NCBI GenBank assembly: GCA_039111635.1
Contig: JBCAQO010000014.1
Span: 2,232,001 to 2,296,000, forward strand
Length of the DNA stretch: 64,000 nt
Reading direction: 5' to 3'
Source of the DNA: Heterobasidion occidentale
Lineage: Eukaryota; Basidiomycota; Agaricomycetes; Russulales; Bondarzewiaceae
Position 1 is the stretch's first letter; every line of letters begins with the position of its first letter. The notes below the pieces were generated by a model. It worked only from the letters and a program-made list of their open reading frames with translations. It was not told the origin of the DNA and ran no database searches. Shown piece by piece: positions 23,806 to 36,300 of this stretch. The translations under genes were made by a program, and so were the position numbers.

Positions 23806-25801
23806 TTACGGGTGCAACAGAACTTTCGTATACCCATCAATGCGCTTATCGAACTTGTCGTACGCGGCAGGAGCCTCGTCGAGGGATAGGTTGTGCGAGA
23901 CGACGAAGGTTGGCTTGGCCCGTCCAGAAATTATCAGATCCCGGAGGGATCGATTATATTTCTGAAAAGGGTGATGTGATCCGTACAGCGCAGTCCCAGC
24001 CTTATTCAGGCGGAGACACATACCTTGACGTTGCATTGTCCCGTGCCTACGGTAAGACCCTTCTCAAAGAGTTTGCCTGTCGAGGGATGTTTTTTCAGTA
24101 CCGAATTCAGAACGGGAGTGTTCGAGTCTTACCAAATGGGAAGGTGATGTATCCTCTGCAAGTTTAGGTTGAGGACGCGTGCAGAGACACGAGTGGGGAA
24201 GCGCTTACTTGGCAGAGTTTGAGTCCGGCGCGCCCGGGTCTTTGGGGACGTACAAGCCAGGAATACCAAGGCCTCCGGTGGGGCGGACAACGGCAATCAG
24301 GGCTTCCAGGACAGCGTTTGGTTGCTCCGTCTTGCCGTCCGAAGAGACGGCCTGGTATCCGACCGCTGCAGAACAAAGTTCAGTGACATGCTCCCCATAC
24401 GGATACAGTGCCATCGTGATGCGATGTACCGTCGACGCCCCGATCCACTTCTCTCCTATTTCAGAGGTGATCAGAAACCGATAACGGCGCTCAGGAGGCT
24501 GGCTCACCCGCCCCTCAGAGCTTTGATCTGTTCTGCGGGGTCGCCCTTGGTCAGATCGACCGTGATGCAACCGATACTTTTGGCCTTTTCGAGCCGCTCT
24601 GGAACACGATCGACGACGTAGACCTCCGAGGCACCTCGGAGTAGGGCAGAATATGCTGCCATCAGGCCCACAGGCCCAGCGCCAAACACCGCAACGGATT
24701 CCCCAGGATGGAAGCCCTGAATGGAGCAAACGGCATTGTTCCGACATCGAGTGGGCGGATAATTCAGCTATATCGCGACTCAAAAAGGATAGCATCTCAC
24801 TGAGAGTTCAACACCATGCCAGCCCTGTATAGTCGTGCTCGTATCATTCAACATACCTAATGGTCGGAGTAATGCAACCTACTGTAGGGAAAATGTCGGC
24901 AAGAAGGGCAAAATCATTCTCGTGCTCCTTGCCAGGCGGGAGCGTGAGGGCGTTGAAGTCCGCGAAGGGTACACGGACGTATTCCTATACAACATTCGAA
25001 GCTTGTCCTGACGCGACATTCGTGTGTAGCGTAGACGTACGGCTTGACCGCCCTGGTAGGGCCCCATGGAAACATAGCTTCCAGCGCAAGTGAGAATTGT
25101 GCCCCCTACAAGACAAAATAGACGCTCACCCATACGCGCTTCACCCACGCCATAGTTAGATTATAGAGTAGAGCGGACAATACAGAAACTTACCCCCCGG
25201 CCTAAGGGGAGAAGAGTCGGCGATGGCGAACGATGCGGAAGACAGTGGACTCACAAAACCCGGATTCACTTCCGTGCAGAAAGCCGATCGGCCTTCTTCA
25301 CAGTTGAGGCAATGTCCACAAGCAACATTGAATGGCATGACCACGCGGTCTCCCTTCTTCAGAATCTATCTCTCAAGGAACGTGAGAAGCAAGCGCTGCG
25401 GAATCGTTCGAGACTCTCACCGATACGCCTGCACCGACTTCGTCCACGATGCCCATGCTATTCAATGCTCAGCAAGGTGCGATAGCAACAAAGGGTGGCG
25501 ACCGACTTCTCATGACCAAAAACAATGCCTGGCTGAGCACCTGTACGACCTTCGTACATGTGCAAGTCGCTAAAAAAAAGCGTGAGTAATTCTGACAGGA
25601 ACGCCAACGGTTTCGTGACTTTACCTCCCGCAGATGCAAGACGTAGTGACTAGAGACCACGATTAGTCAAAAGTCGATCGAACCGTGGCTCCGCTCACTT
25701 TTCACAATAACATCATTAGGATGTTGCAGGACCGGTTTCTCCACCTGCTGCACCGAAACCTTGAACGGTTCATCGTAAACAACCGCGCGCATTTTCGTCA
25801 T
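23806..25801 (-). CDS. Zinc-dependent alcohol dehydrogenase, glutathione-independent formaldehyde dehydrogenase-like
   Basis: Medium-chain dehydrogenase that oxidises an alcohol or aldehyde hydrate with NAD. The start is ATG 25801 (MTKMRAVVYDEPFKVSVQQV), with a second ATG three codons in; the stop is 23808-23806 (ending DGYTKVLLHP). Several short introns split it. Catalytic-zinc ligands are visible as ICGSDLHMYEGR and GIVFGHE. The structural-zinc loop shows four Cys in VACGHCLNCEEGRSAFC. GPYQGGQA and the ALTLPPGKEHENDFALLADI stretch are typical of the FDH-like subfamily. The Rossmann motif is VAVFGAGPVGLMAA, with VVDRVPERLEKAKSIG placing an acidic residue that favours NAD over NADP. The C-terminal block is IISGRAKPTFVVSHNLSLDE. 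It lies on the same strand as the epoxide hydrolase, upstream of it in transcription order. The substrate cannot be told from sequence. Confidence 0.88.
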
Positions 25802-28800
25802 GGTCGGATGTCAGTAAAGAGTGTCTCGAGGGGAAAAGATAGCGCTCTTGATTTCTATCTTATACCGCCAGTGAGACGAGCTGGGCGCAAGGGCGGGTTC
25901 GCCTTACTCACGATGATCGTACGTCAGGTGGACCGTCACCTGCCGAGAAATGCACCCATATAGTTCTTTATTCTCACCCAATATCCCAATACATCGATCA
26001 TGCACTTGGTTTTCGATTGCGCTTGAGCAAAGACAGAGGAGCTTGTGATGGTCGGGTCCTGGCAGCTGTCGCGGGAAGGAACACGACAAGCACATACTTT
26101 CCCATCACATGAGCGTGTTGCCCGTGCACGTGAGGCTACTGCGCGCGGGGTTCCGGGGTCGCTGCGCTCCCAGGCTTATATCGCTCAATGAACACTATCA
26201 GAAGTCACTTCTTGTTCGTGTTGTGTTACCATCGGACCTGATCCTATCATGCTACGAGTGGGATAGACCAAGCTCCGGATGTTAGATCTTTCTGGGCACC
26301 TAGAAGATGCGGTTCGCCATCGAATGCGCAAGCAGAAGCCCCGGTGAGAGATAACAGTGATAACCACACCTGAATCCAGTGCGTGCCCATGCTCTGGTGC
26401 GCTTTCATTTAGGAGAAGCCGCATCTTTTTCCCACCGCCCCTTGATACAATGCGGTGCAAGAATATCCACCTCTGTCCAACCAACCACACCACAGCGTGT
26501 GGCCCACACAACGATCAGGGCCAAACTGTCTCACCCACGCGCAGTGGAGTGATCAGCGTCATGTCTTACACACAATTTTGCGGAAGAGGAGCTTACAGAT
26601 GCTCATGACAGCAGCGGCGACCACATCGATGACCGGTTCGACGCACGCGCCGCAACTTCGTCTTTTTTGTTCATCACCAAGTCCCTGAATACTCCAAAAA
26701 AGCTCACCTGTAACGCCGTTGCATCAGATCGTGCCGTTGTATGCTGCATCGGACGCTCGCCTGAGCGTCCTTGCTAACAAAGTCTTACTTTTGCCTTTTT
26801 CGTGTTGCGCTCACGATCACAGGCGCCGAGATGAATCCAAGCACACACAAGACCACGCAAGACTTTTTCGGTTGATTTGAATTCTCTCCGAAATATTGGG
26901 CCCGCCTCGGGGATCTCGGAGGGGTTATCGGGACTCCCCCCTGCGCGCATTTCGGACGAAAAGAAAAGAAAAGCCCCGGAAATCGTCGATCAGCAGGCTC
27001 CGTTTTCAGTCGAACGCAAGTGGAACAGGGTGGAACAGGTTCTGTCATCAATAAACCCCGCTTCAGTCCAATGGGCCCCAGAATGGAACGCGTCCCATGC
27101 GCACCGGGGCTGGTCAGATGAGGTCGATGTCGCGATGTGGAAGAGGTAAGCAATTCGGGTCTGCGTATTGCCTGGGCCTCGGAACGCATCGGCCTGGCCT
27201 CATGGTTCACGCATGTTCCAGATCACTCAGCGGACGCCTTTTTTTCGCTGTCCGAGATCACAGATTGCAGGCTCAAGTGAGTGACGCCCTGCCGCTGACC
27301 AGGCCAGTGCTTGCTTGCTAGCGCGCTGGAGTAGTCGTCTCCAATCGGAATGGAAGCCAAGGCGTTGATGCGTTTCAGGTGCCGTTCGTGTTTTCGAACC
27401 ACGCCTCGCTCAGGTTTCCCAGATACATACACGCTCCAAGCGGAATCGTTTCTCTTCCATGGAAAATAATGCTTGCCAAGCACTGTACGTTACATCCACG
27501 GCCAGCTGGCTCGACGTTTGGCCGGATTCGCACTTGCAAGCAAATTCAAGATGAGAAGGACACTTGCCGATTCCCGCGTCCCCGGGCCCCAATCACAGGT
27601 GCACAGCAAGTAGCAATAGTCACCTTCTGAGATAATGAATCGGGTGCAGAGCTCCGAGGCGGAAGGGCGTGAGCTTCCTGGCCCGACTCTCCGTGCCGGC
27701 GATACGCTGGTCCCTGCGAAGCACGATAAAAAAAAATACACAGGCATGGAAAAAGAGAAACACAACAACAGAAATTGAACGTCACCTCGGAAGCTTTCAG
27801 CAGCCTCAGCGGCTTTCCGGAACAGACCGAGAGGCGTACTAAGGCCTTTCGCGAGCCCGCCAGCTTCGAGCTCCATCCTCCGACTGACTAACGGGTCGGG
27901 GCGGAGAGGCGACTCGGAGGAGGGACATAATGAAGGAAGGCCCCCGAGGGAGGCTAGAAGACGAGAAGCGAGCGTGCAGCTGAGCGCTGCTCGATTGTCC
28001 GAAGGCGAAGAGACGAGAGTCGACTCTGGGCTCGAGGAGGGTGCTTCCGACGCTTCTGCGACGCGGGCTACTGTACTAGCTTCGGAAATTCGAAATTCGA
28101 AATTCGACGGGGGGCTCGAGACGCTTGAACTGCGCACTAAGCGCTAAGCCAGTGCGCGGCGCGCGCCAGACGACCGTAAAGTTCGGCGAGTCGCGCTGGA
28201 TCTGGCGGCTGGCGCGCACGGCGAATCGCAATCGCACTGCGTCTGCGCGGGCCAACTCAGCGAACCTGGAGCCGGTGGGCGTGCTTGTCAGACGGCCTGA
28301 TGGACAAGGGAGATCGGGCGCGGCGGCTGGCAACTTGAAGCGCCAGAGGCGATGGCCTCCAGCCGTCCTATTCCAGGACGGGCATGATGCATGGAAAGCA
28401 CACCCATGCTAACCGCGCTCGCGTCTAATCTTAACTGGCCTGGCATGCACGCGTCATCGATCGCGTCGCTTCTCCAGTTGGGAGCTGGCTTGCCAGCGGC
28501 CGAGGAGCAGAAGAACGCGTCGAGCATTTCCCTTTATTGCCTCCGGCACAACACATGCGCTGATCGTCGTCCGACCGTTTTGGATTCGTCGACGATGACT
28601 TTGTGTACGTCTAGCGTTGGAACACTCGCTGTGTATTTATGTAATATAATAGTATAGCTGCCGACAAACAAGAAAGAAGACCGTTCGCCCCGACGCTTGT
28701 CTGACGACGCTTGGGCGGTTTTAATGAATACAACAAGATGTGTGAACCGGAAGGGTATGTAGTATATTACGGCGAAAGAATACGAGACGCGATTGCGATG

Positions 28801-29182
28801 GAAACGAGATGCTTGGAGGGGGGAAATTTAAAAAGTGGCTCTAGGGTAAATGATACGGGCAGAGGGATGCAGCATGGACGAAACTCAGGTCCGTGAAGGG
28901 CAGACGATGCAGGGAGACCAAACACAGGTGACAAGAAGAATGGCCGATATGAAAACGACGCACGACTGGACAGCAGAGGCAGAAACGACGAGTGGAGTTC
29001 AAGAGGGTCGCAAAGAATATCCGCTCGAGTGAGAGGGTAAGTAGGAAGACGGGGGTTGAGCTAAAAAGTCAGACAGACAATGATACGTACGGAGCGTCCG
29101 ATGCCGCCAAACGTGTTACATGCATGAGGAATATCCCCGTTGGGTACCCCCCCTGCCGTCTAGGAGCGCACTTCCGTAAAAA
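25802..29182. other. 3.4-kb stretch without a recognisable gene
   Basis: Neither strand gives a spliced model with family features. A 215-codon minus-strand frame at 28137-27490 is Ser/Pro/Leu low-complexity and has no domain. A short tandem of GAAATTC lies at about 28083-28106. The right end should be the 3' untranslated region of the homeobox gene. Confidence 0.45.
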
Positions 29183-31666
29183 TCACTGTGGCGTGTGATA
29201 GCCAGACCCTGAGCCGGTGGGAGTATGATGTCCCTCCCTATCCTGTATATACTGCTGTTGCTGCTGCTGTTGCTGCGTGTACATCCCATGCCCGCTGGAC
29301 GGCGCATGATGCGAGAGACCACCAAGGGAATGACCGTGGCCGTGCTGCGACGACAGATACTGTGGCTGACCTTGCTGAGCACTCATCGGCATGCCTGAGG
29401 GCATGTAAGACGACTGTTGCTGCTGCTGCTGCTGAGACGCGACGGCGGCGGGAGTGGGGAAGGTGTATGCAGAAGAGGAGAGGTTGCTCTGCTGCTGCGC
29501 GTAGCCGCTGTAGCCGCGTCCATAGCCGCCGCCCACGCCCAACAAGCTGCGTTGAGACGAGTTGTAGTAAGGGTCGCTGCCGAGGGACGCATGCGACGAG
29601 GCGGGGATAGACTGCAAGGAGAGAGGGTGGTAGAGCTGCATGCCCTCGCCCGGGAGGGACGCGCGGCGGTTGGCGGCGAGCAGCGAGGCATTGGAGACGG
29701 GCGGGTGGGAAACGGAGCCGCGCTGGGAGGGCAGTGGGTGCGTCGTGGACGGGCCAGAGGCAGGGCGAACGGGAGCAAGGATACGACGGCGTGCCTATAT
29801 ATGGTCAATCGTGCCATCAGCAACCCCGCACGCAACGGAAAAGAGACCCAATGAGCACGCACGTTGATCATCCAGTTGGAGACCTGACTCATGCTCAGAC
29901 CGGTGGCGGCACAGAGCTGCTTCTTCTCCTCCTCGGAGGGATAGGGATGATCTGAGTGACGGTGCAGCCAGTCCTTCAAAAAGTCGGTGGTGGGCTTGGG
30001 GAGCTTTCCACGCTTCTTGGTGGGCCGTTCGAGCTGGGGCGGAGGCGGGGGGACGGAGGCGGTGCCTGGAGACCGGGAGGGCGAGGGACTGGCGCCTGCG
30101 CTGTTGGTAGAGGCGGAGGTCGCATACGAGTTGTTGGTGGACGGGAGCAGGAAGTCGGGGGAGGGGAAACTCCAGTCATCCTTTGTGCCCTCTGTGGATG
30201 AGGACTGGGCGTAAGAGGCCCTGCGATCCTGGCCCGATATGCGCGCGGCGCCGCCATACATGGAAGCGGACTGGGAGTTGTTTTGGGACATGTTGTAGGG
30301 TCCGGCGAGAGAGGTGTGGCGGATCGAGTCCTCGTACTTAAGGCCGAGAGCGGGGGTGTGTCCGGGGGTAGAGCTGGGACGGACGATGCCGGGAAGGGAC
30401 ACCGATGAGGGATGGGTGGACCAGTGATCGGATTCGGAAAACTGGAGAGATGGAAGGCCCTGAGAGCGGGGCAGAGCGTAATCGGGGGAGAGGGGCGAGC
30501 TGTAGCTGGAGGAGGCGTTGGCGGGGGCAGAGGGCGCGTTCGTCCCACTGGGCAGCGACGAGGACGGGTCGGAGAAGGACAGGCCGAGCTGGGTGTCGGC
30601 GCCGAGTCTGGGCCGGTACGCCTTTTCCTCGTCTGCGTAAGGCTGGGGCTGGGACTGGGACTGGGACTGGGACTGCGTTGGCGGGAAATGATACGAAGCT
30701 AAGGCTGACGGGACGTGGGGGTGGGTGGCAGAGGGCTGGGCACGCGAAGAGGTCTGGTATGCAGGGAGCCTGCCACGGGGCGCTTCTGAAGAGAGGGCGG
30801 GCAGGGAAGCGCGGCGGGCTTCTTGGCGGAATGGATCCTCGAACGCGGAGAAGATGGACGGCAGCTGTATTTTGGGCGAGGACGAGCCGTCGACAGCGTC
30901 AGACTGGGCAGCAGCCTGGTGCGGATCCGCGTCCCAGACCTGTTGATCGACGCCGAGGCTGGCACGCTGGCGTTTGGGGTGGGGCGAGTGGGAGGGAGAG
31001 GTCGCGCGCTTTTCGGCCCTGGAGAGCACAGAGGAGATGTCCGAGTCGGCGGAGGTGGCAGAGCTGGACATGCGCCTCTGGTGGTGGTAGATGTTATAGT
31101 AGCACGGGTCTAGGTCGGTCGCGCTGCTGTGCAAGGTTGATGAGAAAAAAGATGGCCACGAGAGCGGCGAGAGGGGTACGGACGTGGATGTGATGGCCGG
31201 AGATGCCGAGCCAGAGGACAAGTCGGTGGAGAGGGGGGTGACAGAGAATGACAGAGGGACGGTCGAGTGCTCGCCTGCGGCGGGGAGACCAAGACGCTTG
31301 CTATAAAAGTCACGTCAGTGATCTGGATGCGCGCGCGTCAACGCAATCACACAGCAAGGGGAAGGGGGGCGTCGTCGATCGGGGGTGCCGTGACGGGGCA
31401 GTCAGGATGCGACCGCAACCGGAGATCCCTCGCTCCCTCACGGCACAGGCGGGGAAGGGGGCACACGCCCACAGCAGCGGTGACAGCCCACATGGACCAC
31501 GACGCGAGTCCAAGCCACGTCCCGTGTCACTCCGCTCGTGGCGCGGGTGACAGCTCGATTCCAGACCGGAAGACGCTACTCACTCGAATGTGTCAAACTG
31601 GACGGGCCCAACGTTATTGTAGAGGTCAACAAGCGCGACTTGGCTCTCCGACTTGATCTCAATCAT
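29183..31666 (-). CDS. TALE-class homeodomain transcription factor
   Basis: DNA-binding regulator in the nucleus. Three exons keep frame: 31666-31584, 31300-29863 and 29794-29183, giving 710 aa. The start MIEIKSESQVALVDLYNNVG lies in a short first exon. The homeodomain (about residues 443-507 and on into exon 3) reads KKRGKLPKPTTDFLKDWLHR, then HSDHPYPSEEEKKQLCAATG, then LSMSQVSNWMIN joined across intron 2 to ARRRILAP. The HPYP insert marks the three-residue loop extension of TALE/KN proteins, and WMIN-RRR is recognition helix 3. The rest is disordered: QSQSQSQSQ and polyGln tracts, Ser/Pro-rich flanks, and basic KRQRAS motifs that could be nuclear localisation signals. No divergent HD2 partner or mitochondrial intermediate peptidase gene lies nearby, so this is probably not the A mating-type locus but a developmental regulator. 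Confidence 0.92.
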
Positions 31667-32051
31667 CGAGTACCGAGGCTCGTATCGGGGCGGCGGCTGC
31701 AGGTCGCGATCCGGTTGGGACGCGGAAGACTGGAGGGAAGCGGCGAGAAGGGACGGTCGTCCTATATATCTAAAAACGAGCGGGGCGGATGAGGCAGGGG
31801 AGCGAGCCAGTGCGGCCCAATAAAAACCGGCCTGAAAACGGCGCACCAACACCTCGGTATCCACAATCCTTTTCCGGTCGGTTCCCATCCCTCTGCGACG
31901 CTCGATGATCCCCCCCAGATCCCAGAGGTCCCGCGCGCTAGTCCAGATCCCACCGACCGTTGGGCGACCACTCCCCCCCTCCTCCTCCTCGTCTCCTCCG
32001 GCCTCCTCCGGCTTCCCTCCGAGCCCCCCGCCGCCCGCGCGCCAGCCAAGT

Positions 32052-32080
32052 GCCAGCCAGCCAGCCAGCCAGCCAGCCAA
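32052..32080. repeat. CCAG microsatellite
   Basis: About six and a half tandem units of CCAG, followed by related CCAAG units. Confidence 0.85.
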
Positions 32081-32946
32081 GCCAAGCCACCCGGTGCGCC
32101 TTGTTCGCTGGAGGCCGATGACGTGACTCGACTGGGCCGTCCGTCCATTGATATGACCATTGCTGTGTGTCCCAATCAACGCTCGAGTCGCCATCACAAT
32201 AACGCTGCGTACCTCAATCTCGAAATCTCCCTCAGTCCAATCCCCTGCACGCGTGTCCCATCTCCGCCCGTTTCGTTTTCAAACGCTCGAGGGTGGGCTG
32301 GGCCAATCACCGGCGTGCGCCGCCCGCGCGGAACCCAGATCGCCGCCATTCATTCATGCGATACATAGAGCAAGGGAGCCCACCGTCTTCGACGGTAGTT
32401 TAGCAGTCTCTTGGCCGACTTGGTGTCGCGTCGAGCGGGGCGACCGAAAATGACCGTGTCGGTCGCGATTCGCGGCCCCCTCGCCATGCGCGCTTGCGAC
32501 GCCTGGACGCACTCGGGAGACCGACTCCCTTTGGGAGACGATGGGCCCCCCGAAAAGGCTAAATTGACGGAGGTGGGAGGCGCCTGGGATGGAGGACGGG
32601 GCTTCCGGTTCCATAATTTCCGAATCGAGGACGTCGGGTTCCGTCTTGATTGAGCCCAGGCACGCGCTTGCCGAAATGCTCGCGGACTTTTGTCGCCTGC
32701 TCCCACGGTCCAGAGGCAGCCGCTCGCTTGCAATGCTGCGCCCGACGCTCGCCAGGGCCCTGAGGACAGCGCTGGCCTGCCATTGCCACGCCCGCTCTGA
32801 CGGGTTTCTGTTTTATTGCCACCACGTATTACGACCGACGACCAGAATCAGAGCATCTGACACCCCCTCTCGCTGCTGCCCAGCTCGCATCGCCGCCGGG
32901 CTGTGCACGGGGGCCTCTTTACGGCCGCGCATGCATAGCGTCTTTG

Positions 32947-32964
32947 CCCCCCCCCCCCCCCCCC
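32947..32964. repeat. Homopolymer of 18 C
   Basis: Uninterrupted C run; its length is unlikely to be reliable in any assembly. Confidence 0.9.
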
Positions 32965-33395
32965 AGCTCGCCCGCACGCGATCCCTCTCGCTTCTTCTGA
33001 TCTGCTCGCGCCTCCACTCTCCTTAGATAATGCCGTGCCCCTCGCTACACATCCAAAAGCGTATCTAACCTTTTCCATTCGATGCATGTCCATTCGTGTC
33101 AAGAAGCACCCAACATTGTGATCATGCAGCGCATGTGAGCCTATCGATCCAGAGCACGTCCATACACGCTGCCATGCCAGAACCAGCGCAAATCCTCAGA
33201 ACCTCGACGCTAAATCAGACGTGCACAAAGTCCACTCAAAAAGAAAAGAAAAGAAGAAGAAAAAGAGACGTGCCCTCCTCCGCTCTCGTCGGACCAGCAT
33301 CCTCGCTCGCGGAACTCGTCCCCTCCGCTCTGCCTCCGCACCCGTGGTAGCAGTACATTCTCGCCCAGCGCTCAGCGCCAGGCCTTGCTAATACA

Positions 33396-36300
33396 TCATC
33401 CCTTCGCCCGCCCCACGCCCTCTAGCAGTCGCTCCGCCTTGTCCCTCTCCTTACGACTAACCACTACGCCATCCAGCATCCGCACCCGCGCGCATGCGCG
33501 CATGACCAGCCCACGATACGCCAACCGACCTACATAGGCATCGTCCGGAAGGTCGCGCCGGAACTTGGCGTCCAGCTCTTGCCACGATCCGTCCGCCCCG
33601 GCCCCGCGCTGTTTCTCTCGCCCGGCCATGCCGTCGCTGCTCCAACCCCGCGTGCGGCCCTCTCGTGTCTGCTGCTGCTGCGCTTGCAGCTCCTGCTCGC
33701 GCGTGGCGTCCGACGGGACCGATCCGGCGCCCCCAGAGGTTCGCGGGGCGCGCGTCGGGTGCAATGTCTGTGCGCCGTTGCCGGAGCGGATCCCAGGCTC
33801 CGAAGGTTGCAGTGCTCCAGGCACGTCCTTAACCAGCAGGGGCAGGTACCAGCCGAGCGTGCAGGGGTTCATCCTGCATGTCAGTGCGAAAAAAAAACAG
33901 ATTGTGTGAGCAAGCGGACGAGAACCTGACCCGAATCATACGAAGAAAAGGAATCATTGCAAGTTACGATACGGGAACCCCCTCATACGTGATTGCGCGC
34001 GGGCTGGCCAGCTGGTCCCGCGGCATACACAAGCACATACACAAGGATTGGTCTGATCGAGAATCCACAAACCAATGGAGAAACCTTGGTAATAATGAAG
34101 GGCGAAGCGCACGGAGACCCCGGAAGCGCAGAATGAGATAACGTACCTGAAATCAACCATCTCCACATCGGGACAGCCCCTCAGCACTCTGATGATCCCC
34201 TTCGTGCCTTTGAGTCTCGACCCGATTATCGTCAGCTTGTTCAATCGCCGGAGTCCCTCCAGCGGCTTGACGTCCTCTAGAAAGTTGTAATTAAGGTTGA
34301 GCACGCGCAGGTTCGGGACCAGCGTGGCTATGTTCGGCGGCAACGCGGTGAGCCGACACGCTGCAATCTCGAGATAGATGAGATTGTAGCAAGGCTCGGT
34401 CAGGAATTGAGCGGTCAAGGGGTTGCCTGCAAACACCAAACGGAGAGCGTATCAGCGTTCCTAGTCGTTCAACAAAGTTAGATCGCGGATAGCGGCCGCT
34501 CCACGGACCCGAAAGGTACAGTCGTTTAACGTCCCTGACGTCCCGAACGGAAAATGTCCTGCGTCATTAGACATGGTCAACTCTGACGTCCAGGAAGCAA
34601 ATAAGACTCCGAGAAAAAAAAGTGACTTACAGCCCCTTGCCGCCCTGGTTTCGCAAACTCATGTTCTCGAGCTTGCTTAGCCGATTGGCCTTCGTTATCT
34701 CGCCCAAGTAGTTGTTGTCCGCGTACAGCGTCCTGAGGTTTGGGAACGACGCGGCATCGAGCACTTTGAGCTTGTTGCAACTGATGCGAAGGATCCGCAA
34801 TCGAGGCATCGTGCTATCAGCCTCTAGACTGCTGATCATATTGTTATCTACGGTAGCAAGGGCGAGCAATCAGCAAGGGTAATGGTAGAGACGGTAAAGT
34901 GGACGGGAGACAAGCACGAGGCGATCCCCGTGACAGGAGATATCATTGATGCAGAACGGTGGATCAGGCAAGTGACGACGCAGCCTGCTGCGGGGGCCCC
35001 TCATGCGATACTTGGCGTCCTTCCGTTGAGGTCGTAACTTTCCCACTCACCCAGGTTCAATACGATCAGAGAAGACAGCGAAATGAGACCGGCAGCGCCG
35101 CATATCCTGTTCTGGCTCAAGTTGACCATCTCGAGATGGGGCCTGTGAAGCCGACCACGGAAGAAAATAGACCGCCATAGGGGCCAAGCGAAAAAAGGCG
35201 CGTTTACGCGCGGAAGATGATCACGATCACGGGGATGACATGTGTGTGAGTCGAACAGCATTTGAATGGGTAAATATCAGAGGAGCCCGAGGAGGAAGAC
35301 ATATTTCGATGAAAGGGCGCACCACGAGCATTGGGTAAAATCAGCAGTATCAATGCTGTTGCCTTGCAAGCTAAGCTTGACTAGGGTGTTCATGTGCTGG
35401 AGACCATCGAGGCTCGTGATCTTATTACCATCGGCACGGAGTTCGTGAAGATGCCGAAGGCACCCCAATTCTGTAAAATGAACAGTCAATGAGACGCCCA
35501 GTCAGACAAGACAAATAGATCGGGGCTTACGAGTCAGCGAATCGATGTTGTTACGGCTGATATCCAAGCTCTCGAGGTTGAGGAGGTGACCGAACGAGGT
35601 GTTTCTCGTCAGGCTATTGCGCACAGCCAAAAGGACATAGGGCGAGAGAAGAATCAGCCAGTTAGGTTTGGACAACACGGCGCGACATATACTGTCACAA
35701 ATAGCACGTACACGTTGGAGGCGATAGACAATGTCCGCACTGTCTTCGGAACCCCGCTTAGCCACGACAGCTGGTTGTTATTCCTGACGACGGCCCGACG
35801 TGTTCAGTCCGAGAAGCCCCTTTGATAACGCCGTATGTAGCTGTCAGACTTACAAGGACAGCGAATGCAGCTTCGGCAAAAATTCTTTTAGCCGAGCCAC
35901 GCTCTCCACGTTCTTGTGTGACAAGTCGATAGACGTCAGCTCCTCCCAATAGGGCTCAAAGGGCTGCACATCGGTGATGACCTCGACCAGCTTGTCGTGC
36001 GCTACGCCAAACGACGCCTCCGTCAGGAATGTGGCATTTGGCTTACCGCCCTCGTCGCCGGCCACTGGTGTCGAATGCCTTGGTTGTGACTGTGAGAAGA
36101 CTCGGCGAGCAGTGTTACCGCTGAGACTGAAGCCCGTGCTGGGCCATCGCGCGGACAGAGGCTGCAGCTCCTCAGTAGGCCGTCCGGAGCTGGTGGTCTT
36201 GGATGGCGAATCATCGTCGATGCCTGCGCGGACGATGTCAAAGCCGACAACTTACACACATTTACGGCAACTCACTTGTCATCGAGTCCTCCAGACCATC

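Larger units (their letters stand above)
31667..33395. other. Upstream region of the homeobox gene and 3' flank of the LRR scaffold gene
   Basis: About 1.7 kb without a supported gene. A TATA-like stretch (minus strand, around 31770-31757) lies roughly 95 bases upstream of the homeobox ATG. The sequence includes a CCAG tandem repeat (about 32052-32080) and an 18-base C run (32947-32964). Open frames here are short and overlapping on both strands. Confidence 0.45.

Noticed and set aside
27490..28137. 215-codon minus-strand open frame
   Set aside because: Low-complexity Ser/Pro/Leu, no homology recalled, no upstream splice partner.
28721..28800. Possible third copy of the uL23 3' flank (AATACAACAAGATG and AAAGAATACGA words)
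   Set aside because: Only short shared words, in a different order; chance similarity is enough.
29183..31666. A mating-type (HD) locus
   Set aside because: Only one TALE gene is present; the divergent HD2 gene and mitochondrial intermediate peptidase neighbour are missing.
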